DNA from: 3107 sp001483205
GTDB taxonomy: Bacteria; Pseudomonadota; Alphaproteobacteria; Rhodobacterales; Rhodobacteraceae
Length of the DNA stretch: 64,000 bases
Assembly (NCBI GenBank): GCA_964291375.2
Contig: OZ219809.1
Coordinates: 1,550,001-1,614,000 of the forward strand
Direction: 5' to 3'
Below the pieces are notes generated by a model, which did not search any database, was not told the origin of the DNA, and saw only the letters and a list, made by a program, of their open reading frames with translations. How positions within the stretch are numbered: position 1 is the first letter of the stretch; the number at the start of each line of letters is the position of its first letter. The position numbers and the translations under genes are program-made. Positions 32,985-40,978 of the stretch are shown in pieces.

Positions 32985-34901
32985 TTGGGCAATAACGTGC
33001 GCAATATCGCCTTCTGGGTCGTTCTCTTTCTGCTGCTGCTGGCGCTGGTCAACCTGTTCAGCGGCGGCAGCACCTCTATCAACAGCCGCGCGGTCAGCTA
33101 TTCCGACTTCATCTCAGAGGTCGAAAGCGGCAGGATTGCCTCGGTGGAGCTTGACGGCGAGCATGTGACCTTCACCACCGCCGACGGGCAGGCGTCTTCG
33201 ACCATCAAGCCGGGGGACGCCGACCTGACCGATTATCTGATCGGAAAGGGCGTGGCCGTCGATGCCAAGCAACAGGAACAATCGGGCCTTGCCTCGATCA
33301 TAATGACCTTCCTGCCTTTCCTGCTGCTGATCGCGGTGTGGATATATTTTATGAACCGGATGCAGGGCGGCGGCAGGGGCGGCGCGATGGGTTTCGGCAA
33401 ATCGCGCGCAAAACTGCTGACGGAACGCACCGGCAAAATCACCTTTGACGATGTGGCGGGGATCGACGAGGCCAAGGAAGAGCTGGAGGAAATCGTCGAA
33501 TTTCTGCGCGACCCGCAGAAGTTCAGCCGTCTGGGCGGCAAGATTCCGAAAGGCGCGTTGCTGGTCGGCCCCCCCGGAACCGGCAAGACCCTGCTGGCGC
33601 GCGCAATCGCGGGCGAGGCGGGGGTGCCGTTCTTCAGCATCTCTGGGTCGGATTTTGTCGAGATGTTCGTGGGTGTCGGCGCATCCCGTGTCCGCGACAT
33701 GTTTGAGCAGGCCAAGAAAAACGCCCCCTGCATTGTCTTTATTGATGAAATTGACGCCGTGGGGCGGCACCGGGGGGCAGGCTATGGCGGCGGCAATGAT
33801 GAGCGCGAGCAGACCCTGAACCAGTTGCTGGTCGAGATGGACGGTTTTGAGGCCAATGAGGGTGTGATCATCCTGGCCGCGACCAACCGGCGCGATGTGC
33901 TTGACCCCGCATTGCTGCGACCGGGCCGGTTTGACCGGCAGGTGACGGTGCCCAACCCCGACATCAAGGGGCGGGAGAAAATACTGGACGTTCATTCCCG
34001 CAAGACGCCGCTCGGCCCGGATGTGGACCTGCGCATCATCGCGCGCGGCACACCGGGTTTTTCGGGGGCCGATCTTGCCAATCTGGTGAACGAGGCCGCG
34101 CTGATGGCCGCCCGTGTGGGCCGCCGCTTTGTCACCATGGAGGATTTCGAGGCCGCCAAGGACAAGGTGATGATGGGGGCAGAGCGCCGCTCAATGGTGC
34201 TGACGCCCGAGCAGAAAGAGCATACCGCCTATCACGAGGCCGGTCATGCCATTGTCGGCCTGACCCTGCCGAAATGCGATCCGGTCTATAAGGCAACGAT
34301 CATCCCGCGCGGCCCGGCGCTGGGCATGGTGGTGTCGTTGCCCGAGATTGACCAGTTGACCCATTTCAAGGACGAGGTGGAGCAGAAGGTCGCCATGACC
34401 ATGGCCGGGAAAGCCGCCGAGATTCTGAAATACGGCCCCGAGAGTGTGTCGAGCGGCCCGGCGGGGGACATTCAGCAGGCATCCGCCTTTGCCCGGGCGA
34501 TGGTGATGCGCTACGGGATGTCCGATAAGGTCGGCAATATCGACTATGCCGAGGCCCATCAGGGGTATCAGGGCAGCACCGGCGGCTTTTCGGTGTCGGC
34601 GGCGACGAAAGAGATGATCGAGAGCGAGGTCAAGCGGATTGTGGATGAAGGCTATGAGACGGCCAGCCGCATCCTCGCCGAGCGCACCGCGGAATGGGAG
34701 CGGCTGGCGCAGGGGTTGCTGGAGTATGAAACCCTGACCGGTGAAGAGATCAAGCGCGTGATCAACGGGGAGCCGCCCTATCCGGACCCGGATGAGGACG
34801 ATGCTTCGGGCAGGGGCGACGCCGCCCCGTCGGTGACGGCGATCCCGAAAACCGGGGCGCGGGCGAAACCCGCAGGCGGGATGGAGCCGGAGCCGACCTA
34901 G
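32985..34901 (+). CDS. ftsH: ATP-dependent zinc metalloprotease FtsH
   Basis: FtsH degrades membrane proteins and unstable regulators. The 638-residue protein has two membrane segments (about residues 5-25 and 105-122), the AAA domain with Walker A (GPPGTGKT), Walker B (CIVFIDEID) and arginine fingers (RPGRFDRQV), and the protease domain with zinc site HEAGH. The start is TTG at 32985 with GGGAG eight bases upstream; no suitable ATG lies near. Confidence 0.97.
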   Translation: MGNNVRNIAFWVVLFLLLLALVNLFSGGSTSINSRAVSYSDFISEVESGRIASVELDGEHVTFTTADGQASSTIKPGDADLTDYLIGKGVAVDAKQQEQSGLASIIMTFLPFLLLIAVWIYFMNRMQGGGRGGAMGFGKSRAKLLTERTGKITFDDVAGIDEAKEELEEIVEFLRDPQKFSRLGGKIPKGALLVGPPGTGKTLLARAIAGEAGVPFFSISGSDFVEMFVGVGASRVRDMFEQAKKNAPCIVFIDEIDAVGRHRGAGYGGGNDEREQTLNQLLVEMDGFEANEGVIILAATNRRDVLDPALLRPGRFDRQVTVPNPDIKGREKILDVHSRKTPLGPDVDLRIIARGTPGFSGADLANLVNEAALMAARVGRRFVTMEDFEAAKDKVMMGAERRSMVLTPEQKEHTAYHEAGHAIVGLTLPKCDPVYKATIIPRGPALGMVVSLPEIDQLTHFKDEVEQKVAMTMAGKAAEILKYGPESVSSGPAGDIQQASAFARAMVMRYGMSDKVGNIDYAEAHQGYQGSTGGFSVSAATKEMIESEVKRIVDEGYETASRILAERTAEWERLAQGLLEYETLTGEEIKRVINGEPPYPDPDEDDASGRGDAAPSVTAIPKTGARAKPAGGMEPEPT

Positions 34902-34957
34902 GGCGGGCTTGGGCCGTTAATGCCATCAGGCGGTGGTGCGCCGTGAAGGAGCCGGGC

Positions 34958-35476
34958 TTGGCAATTCCGTCAAATCACTTGCCCCTCGACATTCGCGGCA
35001 CAGCTTATAGCCTGAGCCACCTCGACACCTTCGGTCTGGCAATGAAGGGAAAGGGATACGAACCCGGCACAGACCTTGCCGTGCTGGTGAAATTCTCCAA
35101 TCATGTCTTCACGAAGCGCACCAAATATGGTGATCCCTATGATGTCTTGGATCACCACGGCACAAAGCGCAGCTTTGACCCCGCCCGCTATGACATGTCG
35201 AAGCGACTTCCGGGGATTATCCGCCAAGCATTGACGGAAGACGCATGGAGTTTCGTGTCCAAGAGCTTTGGCGGTTCTGAAAACCTGATGCTTGTGGAGT
35301 TGGAAAGCGATCAAATCTGGTCTGTGGTCTTCTGTTTTCAACCGCTTGCAAAGGGTGTTGTAATGGAAATCCTGTCAACACACCCGAGGATGGTTAGTGG
35401 CAATAAGAAACGTAACCGCCTGAGTTACTTCGCCAGAAAGTGCATGTTCGGGCAGCACAGGGTGCCGAAAAATTAA
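34958..35476 (+). CDS. Unrecognised protein, possibly acquired
   Basis: A protein of about 172 residues that I cannot place in a family. It has no signal peptide or membrane segment. Blocks that could be diagnostic are LVKFSNHVFTKRTKYGD, DHHGTKRSFDPARYDMSKRL and VLVELESDQIW-like LMLVELESDQIWSVVFCF. I prefer the TTG at 34958 because a perfect AAGGAG lies six bases upstream; a GTG at 34943 adds five codons. Base composition looks richer in A and T than ftsH or choV. It stands alone between two conserved operons and is followed by a hairpin. Confidence 0.6.
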   Translation: MAIPSNHLPLDIRGTAYSLSHLDTFGLAMKGKGYEPGTDLAVLVKFSNHVFTKRTKYGDPYDVLDHHGTKRSFDPARYDMSKRLPGIIRQALTEDAWSFVSKSFGGSENLMLVELESDQIWSVVFCFQPLAKGVVMEILSTHPRMVSGNKKRNRLSYFARKCMFGQHRVPKN

Positions 35477-35500
35477 AGGCCCGACCGAAGCCGAGCCTTT
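35475..35500 (+). terminator. Hairpin after the unrecognised gene
   Basis: AAAGGC (35475-35480) and GCCTTT (35495-35500) form a stem around a GC-rich loop, beginning at the stop codon of the gene and ending in a short T run. Confidence 0.5.
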
Positions 35501-35653
35501 GAATTGGTCCATTACCGTGGTCTGCAAGACCCTCAGCTTTCGCATCAGGTTGACATGACAGTGACCTCTGAAGTCAAACCTGCCTGAAAGAAACCTAGCA
35601 ATCCCTGCCCGGCTTGTCAAGAAAAACGGCCCGGCCATCATGCGAGCGGCCCC

Positions 35654-36682
35654 TCAACCGCTTCTCGGATCAAGCAGTTTGGCCAGCACCCGGTCCTTTG
35701 TCACCTGTCCGATGATCCGGCCATTCTCGACCACGCCCACCGGCTGGCCACTGTCGCCCACCTTTTCCATCACCTCGCGAATATCCGCATCCGGCGCGAC
35801 GGTGACATGGGGCGCGCCCGTTGCCGGTTCGGTCACATCACGGGCGCACAGCACCCCCAACGGGTTCATATGAGCAACGAAATCAGCAACATAGTCATTG
35901 GCCGGGGCCGAGAAAATATCCCTTGGCGCGCCGCACTGCACGATCCGCCCGCCATCCATAATCGCAATACGGTTGCCGATCTTGAACGCCTCATCAAGAT
36001 CATGGCTGACGAAAATAATCGTGCGCTTCAGGTCTTTCTGAAGGTCCAGAAGCTCATCCTGAAGCCGGGTGCGGATCAGCGGGTCAAGGGCCGAGAACGG
36101 CTCATCCATCAACAGAATCGGGGCTTCGGTGGCAAAGGCGCGGGCAAGACCCACCCGTTGCTGCATCCCGCCGGACAGATCCCCCACCTTGCGCTCGGCC
36201 CAGTCTGACAGCCCCACCAGCGCCAGTTGCCGGTCAACCTGGGCGGTGCGTTCGGCCTTGTCCATGCCGCTCAGTTCCAGCCCCAGCCCGACATTGCCGC
36301 GCACCGTGCGCCACGGCAACAGGCCGAATTGCTGAAAGACCATCGCAATGTGGCGCTGGCGCATCCGGCGCAGCGTGGCCGGACCAGCATTGGTCACATC
36401 CACCATACCCGTGCCGTCATCGACGCGCACCGTGCCGCGCACCACCGGGTTCAGCCCGTTCACCGCCCGCAAAAGCGTCGATTTGCCGGAACCGGACAGG
36501 CCCATGAGCACCAGAATCTCGCCCGCATCCACGGTCAGCGAGCAATCATGCACCCCCAGCACCTGGCCGGTCTCTCGCTGTATCTCTGCCCGGTCCTTCA
36601 TCGCGTCCATCAGCGGCAGGGCCAGCCCCGGCCTGTCGCCGAAAACGATGGATACGGCATCAAATTCCACCGAGGCAGGCAT
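35654..36682 (-). CDS. choV: Choline ABC transporter ATP-binding protein ChoV
   Basis: A 342-residue ATPase of the proline/glycine-betaine/choline type. Walker A is LMGLSGSGKST, the signature motif DLSGGMQQRVGLARA and Walker B ILLMDEPFSALDP. A C-terminal CBS-like regulatory segment (about residues 285-340) is present, as in osmoprotectant importers. It starts three bases after choW. Together with choX and the adjacent bet genes the substrate is most likely choline. Confidence 0.93.
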   Translation of the reverse strand: MPASVEFDAVSIVFGDRPGLALPLMDAMKDRAEIQRETGQVLGVHDCSLTVDAGEILVLMGLSGSGKSTLLRAVNGLNPVVRGTVRVDDGTGMVDVTNAGPATLRRMRQRHIAMVFQQFGLLPWRTVRGNVGLGLELSGMDKAERTAQVDRQLALVGLSDWAERKVGDLSGGMQQRVGLARAFATEAPILLMDEPFSALDPLIRTRLQDELLDLQKDLKRTIIFVSHDLDEAFKIGNRIAIMDGGRIVQCGAPRDIFSAPANDYVADFVAHMNPLGVLCARDVTEPATGAPHVTVAPDADIREVMEKVGDSGQPVGVVENGRIIGQVTKDRVLAKLLDPRSG

Positions 36683-36685
36683 GGC

Positions 36686-37516
36686 TCAGTGCTCCATTCT
36701 CAGCATACGGTCAAGCATGATGGCAACGACGACGATGATGAAACCGCTTTCAAACCCCAGCGCCGGGTTGACCTGATTGAGCGCACGCACCACCGGCACC
36801 CCCAGCCCATCGGCCCCGACCAGACCGGCAATCACCACCATCGACAGCGACAGCATGATCGTCTGGTTGAGGCCGGTCATTATCTGCGGCATGGCATAGG
36901 GCAGTTCGACCTTCCATAGTTTCTGACGCGGTGTCGCGCCGAACGCCTCTGCTGCCTCCAGCAGGGGCGTGGGGGTCGAGGACACCCCCAGATGGGTCAG
37001 GCGAATCGGCGCGGGCAGCACGAAGATGACAGTCGCCACCAGCCCCGGAACCATACCGATGCCGAAAAAGACGATCATCGGGATCAGATAGACAAAGGTC
37101 GGCAGGGTCTGCATCAGGTCCAGAACGGGCCGTATCGCCCGGTAAAGCCGGGGGCGATGCGCCGCCGCGATGCCGATCGGCATTCCGATTGCCATGCAGA
37201 AGATGCAGGCAAACAGCACCAGCGTCAGGCTTTCAAGGGTTTCGTCCCAATAGCCCTGATTGAGAATGAACAGGAACCCCACCAGCACCAGCAGACAGGG
37301 TTTCCAACTGCGCTGAAGGCACCATGTCAGGGCAATGAACAGGGCGATAACGATCAGCGGGGGCGTGTATTCGAGCAGGCCGAGCAGCAGGCTGATCAGC
37401 GTCTCAAGCCCGTTTTCAAGGCCATCGAAAACCGGGCGGGCATTGTCGCGCAGCCATTCAAAGGCGGTCTTGGCGGACTTTCCCACCGGTATCTTGTTGT
37501 CGGTCAGCCAGTCCAT
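36686..37516 (-). CDS. choW: Choline ABC transporter permease ChoW
   Basis: A 276-residue inner-membrane permease with six predicted membrane segments and the coupling motif region EAAEAFGATPRQKLWKVELP. The segment MVIAGLVGADGLGVPVVRAL is typical of ProW/ChoW. I chose the ATG at 37514-37516 with GAGGA upstream; the open frame before it lies in the C repeat. It is separated from choX by 311 bp that contain a terminator and a repeat. Confidence 0.93.
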   Translation of the reverse strand: MDWLTDNKIPVGKSAKTAFEWLRDNARPVFDGLENGLETLISLLLGLLEYTPPLIVIALFIALTWCLQRSWKPCLLVLVGFLFILNQGYWDETLESLTLVLFACIFCMAIGMPIGIAAAHRPRLYRAIRPVLDLMQTLPTFVYLIPMIVFFGIGMVPGLVATVIFVLPAPIRLTHLGVSSTPTPLLEAAEAFGATPRQKLWKVELPYAMPQIMTGLNQTIMLSLSMVVIAGLVGADGLGVPVVRALNQVNPALGFESGFIIVVVAIMLDRMLRMEH

Positions 37517-37540
37517 GCTTTCGTCCTCTGTCGGCGATAC

Positions 37541-37770
37541 AGCCTGACGCCCAAATTTTGAGTCCAAGCCTCAATCCTGTTCCCGCCCGGTCGTAAGACC
37601 GGGCCGCGCCGACCCGCCCCCCCACGGGGCGGGGCGTTCGCGCCTACCGTGCGGGCCGGACGCGGCCTTTCGGGTTGCTCGCACACCTGTCCGGCAAAGC
37701 GTCTGACACATGCTCCCTATAGGATCAGGGTCGGAACCTGTGATCAATTTTACCTCGCCACGCTATACCC
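37541..37770. repeat. C-type repeat module between choX and choW
   Basis: CCTGACGCCCAAATTTTGAG opens the module, followed by GCCCGGTCGTAAGACCGGGC (a perfect hairpin), GGGCCGGACGCGGCC, and the end GGATCAGGGTCGGAACC with GTGATCAATTTTACC. It is the longest C copy, and its termini are imperfect inverted repeats of each other. Confidence 0.7.
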
Positions 37771-37784
37771 GCCACCCGAATGGC

Positions 37785-37811
37785 AAAAGGCCCCGGACGG
37801 TGCCGGGGCCT
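37785..37811 (-). terminator. Intrinsic terminator after choX
   Basis: On the minus strand GGCCCCGG and CCGGGGCC form an eight-pair GC stem with a six-base loop, followed directly by TTTT. It lies 17 bp past the choX stop codon and would reduce read-through into choWV, giving more binding protein than transporter. Confidence 0.75.
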
Positions 37812-37827
37812 CTGCCGAATCGGTTGG

Positions 37828-38754
37828 TTACAGGCCGAGCGCGCCTTTCACCGCAGCCATGGCGTCGCCGCCATCCCGGGTCGTCACACCGTCGAGCCAG
37901 CCCGCCAGCACATCGGGATTGGCTTTCAGCCAGGCGGTGGCGGCATCATCGGGGTCTTCGCCGCCATCAAGGATCGCGCCCATGATCTCGTTCTCCATCG
38001 CCAGCGAGAACTCGAGATTGCCCAAAAGCGCGCCGACATTCGGGCATTCCGCCACATACCCGGCGCGGGTGTTGGTGAACACCGTGGCCCCGCCCAGATT
38101 GGGGCCAAAGAAATCGTCACCGCCGGTCAGATATGTCAGGTCGAAATTGGCGTTCATCGGGTGCGGCTCCCAGCCCAGAAAGACAATCGGCTCTCCCTTG
38201 GAACCGGCGCGGTCCACCTGTGCCAGCATCCCCTGTTCCGAACTTTCGACCACTTCAAAACCGGACAGGCCAAAGACATCGCCATCGATCATCGACTGGA
38301 TCAGGCGGTTGCCGTCATTGCCGGGCTCGATCCCGTAGATCTTGCTGTCGAGCGCCCCGGCATGGGCGGCAATATCGGCGAAATCCCCGATGCCCAGGTC
38401 GGCGGCAACAGCGTTCACGGCCAGGGTGTATTTCGCGCCTTCGAGATTGGCGCGCACCGTGTCCACGGTTCCCGCGTCGCGATACGGCGCAATGTCGCCT
38501 TCCATGGTTGGCATCCAGTTGCCCAGAAACACATCCACATCGCCTTCCTGCATCGAAATGTAGGTCACCGGCACCGACAGCACCTTGATGTCGGTTTCAT
38601 ACCCCAAGGCATTCAGCACGACCGAGGTCGCCGCTGTGGTTGAGGTGATGTCGGTCCAGCCAACATCGGAAAACGTCACCGTTTCACAGTTTGCAGCGGC
38701 AGTGCCGGCGACAGCCGACAGTGCCAGTGCGTAAAGAGGGGTCTTGAGGGTCAT
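37828..38754 (-). CDS. choX: Choline ABC transporter substrate-binding protein ChoX
   Basis: A 308-residue periplasmic binding protein. A signal peptide (ending VAGTAAA) is followed by a mature protein of the ProX/ChoX type with VTFSDVGWTDITSTTAA, VFLGNWMPTMEGD and FLGWEPHPMN, whose Trp residues supply the aromatic box for the quaternary amine. It is the first gene of choXWV and is divergent from betI. Confidence 0.95.
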   Translation of the reverse strand: MTLKTPLYALALSAVAGTAAANCETVTFSDVGWTDITSTTAATSVVLNALGYETDIKVLSVPVTYISMQEGDVDVFLGNWMPTMEGDIAPYRDAGTVDTVRANLEGAKYTLAVNAVAADLGIGDFADIAAHAGALDSKIYGIEPGNDGNRLIQSMIDGDVFGLSGFEVVESSEQGMLAQVDRAGSKGEPIVFLGWEPHPMNANFDLTYLTGGDDFFGPNLGGATVFTNTRAGYVAECPNVGALLGNLEFSLAMENEIMGAILDGGEDPDDAATAWLKANPDVLAGWLDGVTTRDGGDAMAAVKGALGL

Positions 38755-38775
38755 CAGCTTTAGCTCCCTGTTTTC

Positions 38776-38791
38776 TTGATTGACGCATCAA
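38776..38791. promoter_or_regulatory. Candidate BetI operator between choX and betI
   Basis: TTGAT and ATCAA (38776-38780 and 38787-38791) form a dyad around TGACGC in the 82-bp divergent region. BetI, encoded next to it, is a TetR-type repressor that responds to choline, and its known sites are AT-rich dyads of this kind. The assignment is inferred from position. Confidence 0.4.
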
Positions 38792-38836
38792 TTAAAATCC
38801 AACACTCTCGGAATTGCAAGCAAATCGGAGTCCGAA

Positions 38837-39421
38837 ATGCCCAGGCTTGGGATGGAGCCTATACGCCGGGAAGCGCTGGTGGAAGCGACAATCGAGGAAA
38901 TAGGCCGCCATGGGTCGCTTGATGTGACGGTTGGCCAGATTGCCCGGCGGGCCGGGGTTTCCCCGGCATTGGCCCATCACTATTTTGGCGGCAAGAGCCA
39001 GATATTCCTGGCCGCAATGCGCCGTATACTCACGGTTTTCGGCGCGGGTGTGCGCCGGGCGCTCAAACGTGCCGACGGGCCGGAAGACCGTGTGCGGGCG
39101 ATTATCCGGGCCTGTTTCGAGCCGGAAAATTTCAGGCCCGACGTGGTGGCCGCCTGGCTCAATTTCTACGTTCTGGCGCAAACCGACCCCGAGGCGCGCC
39201 GCCTTCTGACGGTTTACCACCGCCGTCTGCACTCGAATCTGGTCTGTGCGCTCAGGCCGATTCTCGGGCGCAGATGCGCGGATGCCGCCGAGGAAATCGC
39301 GGCGATGATTGATGGCGTCTATCTGCGTCAGGCGCTGAAGGACACGCGCATCGGGGCCGAAGAGGCCATGCGGCTGGTCAATGCCCAGCTTGACCGGTTG
39401 CTGAAGGAGCACCGCCGATGA
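38837..39421 (+). CDS. betI: Transcriptional repressor BetI (TetR family)
   Basis: A 194-residue TetR-family regulator that represses choline uptake and oxidation genes and is relieved by choline. The N-terminal helix-turn-helix is VGQIARRAGVSPALAHHYFG, a BetI hallmark, and the C-terminal WLNFYVLAQTDPEARRL block fits the family. I chose the ATG at 38837 with CGGAG upstream, since earlier in-frame starts fall in the operator region. It overlaps betC by four bases. Confidence 0.94.
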   Translation: MPRLGMEPIRREALVEATIEEIGRHGSLDVTVGQIARRAGVSPALAHHYFGGKSQIFLAAMRRILTVFGAGVRRALKRADGPEDRVRAIIRACFEPENFRPDVVAAWLNFYVLAQTDPEARRLLTVYHRRLHSNLVCALRPILGRRCADAAEEIAAMIDGVYLRQALKDTRIGAEEAMRLVNAQLDRLLKEHRR

Positions 39422-40929
39422 CCCGCCCGAACATTCTGATCTTCATGGTTGACCAGTTGAACGGCACGCTGTTTCCCGATGGCCCCGCCGAGTGGCTGCA
39501 CACCCCGAACCTGAAGCGGCTGGCGGCGCGGTCCGCTCGCTTTGCCAACGCCTATACCGCGTCACCGCTGTGTGCGCCGGGCCGGGCCGCCTTTATGTCG
39601 GGCCGCCTGCCCAGCCGGACCCGCGTCTATGACAACGCCGCTGAGTTTGCCTCTGACATCCCGACCTATGCCCATCACCTGCGCCGGGCGGGGTATCAGA
39701 CCTGCCTGAGCGGAAAGATGCACTTCGTCGGGCCGGATCAGTTGCACGGGTTCGAGGAACGCCTGACCACCGACATATACCCCGCCGATTTCGGCTGGAC
39801 GCCGGATTACCGCAAACCGGATGAGCGAATCGACTGGTGGTATCACAATATGGGGTCGGTGACTGCCGCCGGGGTCGCCGCAGTGACCAACCAGATGGAA
39901 TATGACGATGAGGTCGCCTATCACGCCATCCGCAAGGTCAATGATCTGGCGCGCGGCCATGATGACCGCCCGTGGTGCCTGACCGTCAGTTTCACCCACC
40001 CCCATGATCCTTACGTCGCGCGGCGCGATTATTGGGATTTGTATGCGGATTGCGGGCATTTGCAGCCGGTGACCCCGGCGATGGCCTATGAAGACCATGA
40101 CCCCCACGCCCGGCGCATCCTTGATGCCAGCGACTGGCAGAAATTCGAGATCACCGAGGAAGACATTCGCCGGTCCCGCCGGGCCTATTTCGCCAATATA
40201 TCCTATCTTGATGACAAGATCGGCGCGATACTGGGGGCGCTGGAGGCAACCCGGCAGGAGGCCGCAATCCTGTTCCTCTCTGACCACGGGGATATGCTGG
40301 GCGAGCGCGGCCTGTGGTTCAAGATGAGCTTTTACGAGGGATCGGCACGGGTGCCGCTGATGATCTCTGCGCCCGGATTGCCTGTCGGGCGGGTCGATGT
40401 GCCGGTCTCGACCATGGATGTCGCCCCCACTCTGGCAGAGCTGGCCGGAGCGGAATTGGCCGAGCTTGCCGACTGGACCGATGGCCGGTCGCTGGCCGGA
40501 GTCGCAAGCGGGGCGGATGACGGTGCCACGCCGGTGGCGATGGAATATGCTGCCGAGGCGTCCTCTGCGCCGCTCATATGTCTGCGCCGGGGGCGGTGGA
40601 AATACACCCGGTGCGCGACAGACCCGGATCAGCTTTTTGACCTTCGGGCCGACCCGCAGGAGCTGACCAATCTGGCCGGTGATCCGGAATGCGCTGACCC
40701 GCTTGATGACCTGCGCGGCATGGCGACGGCGCGCTGGAATCTGGACCGGTTCGATGCAGAGGTCCGCGACAGCCAGGCGCGCCGCCGGGTCGTCTATGAG
40801 GCGCTCAGGCGCGGCTGTTATTTCCCCTGGGACCATCAGCCGCTGCAAAAGGCGTCAGAGCGCTACATGCGCAATCATCTGGACCTGAACGTTTTTGAAG
40901 AGCGCCAGAGATTTCCCCGCGGGGAATAA
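39418..40929 (+). CDS. betC: Choline-sulfatase BetC
   Basis: BetC hydrolyses choline-O-sulfate to choline and sulfate. The 503-residue protein has the sulfatase metal site LIFMVDQL, and the formylglycine motif CAPGR at residues 52-56, where Cys52 is the modified residue, within SPLCAPGRAAFMSGRLPSR. FLSDHGDMLGERG supplies further metal ligands. No signal peptide is present, so it acts in the cytoplasm. It overlaps betI and is followed by betA. Confidence 0.95.
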   Translation: MTRPNILIFMVDQLNGTLFPDGPAEWLHTPNLKRLAARSARFANAYTASPLCAPGRAAFMSGRLPSRTRVYDNAAEFASDIPTYAHHLRRAGYQTCLSGKMHFVGPDQLHGFEERLTTDIYPADFGWTPDYRKPDERIDWWYHNMGSVTAAGVAAVTNQMEYDDEVAYHAIRKVNDLARGHDDRPWCLTVSFTHPHDPYVARRDYWDLYADCGHLQPVTPAMAYEDHDPHARRILDASDWQKFEITEEDIRRSRRAYFANISYLDDKIGAILGALEATRQEAAILFLSDHGDMLGERGLWFKMSFYEGSARVPLMISAPGLPVGRVDVPVSTMDVAPTLAELAGAELAELADWTDGRSLAGVASGADDGATPVAMEYAAEASSAPLICLRRGRWKYTRCATDPDQLFDLRADPQELTNLAGDPECADPLDDLRGMATARWNLDRFDAEVRDSQARRRVVYEALRRGCYFPWDHQPLQKASERYMRNHLDLNVFEERQRFPRGE

Positions 40930-40978
40930 GCAGCCCGGCCCATGGCATGACACCCTTTTGGAGAGAGACGGGAACAGG

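Noticed and set aside
35654..38754. Glycine betaine/proline (ProVWX) transporter
   Set aside because: The neighbouring betI, betC and betA and the ChoX-like binding residues make choline the better substrate; betaine cannot be fully excluded.
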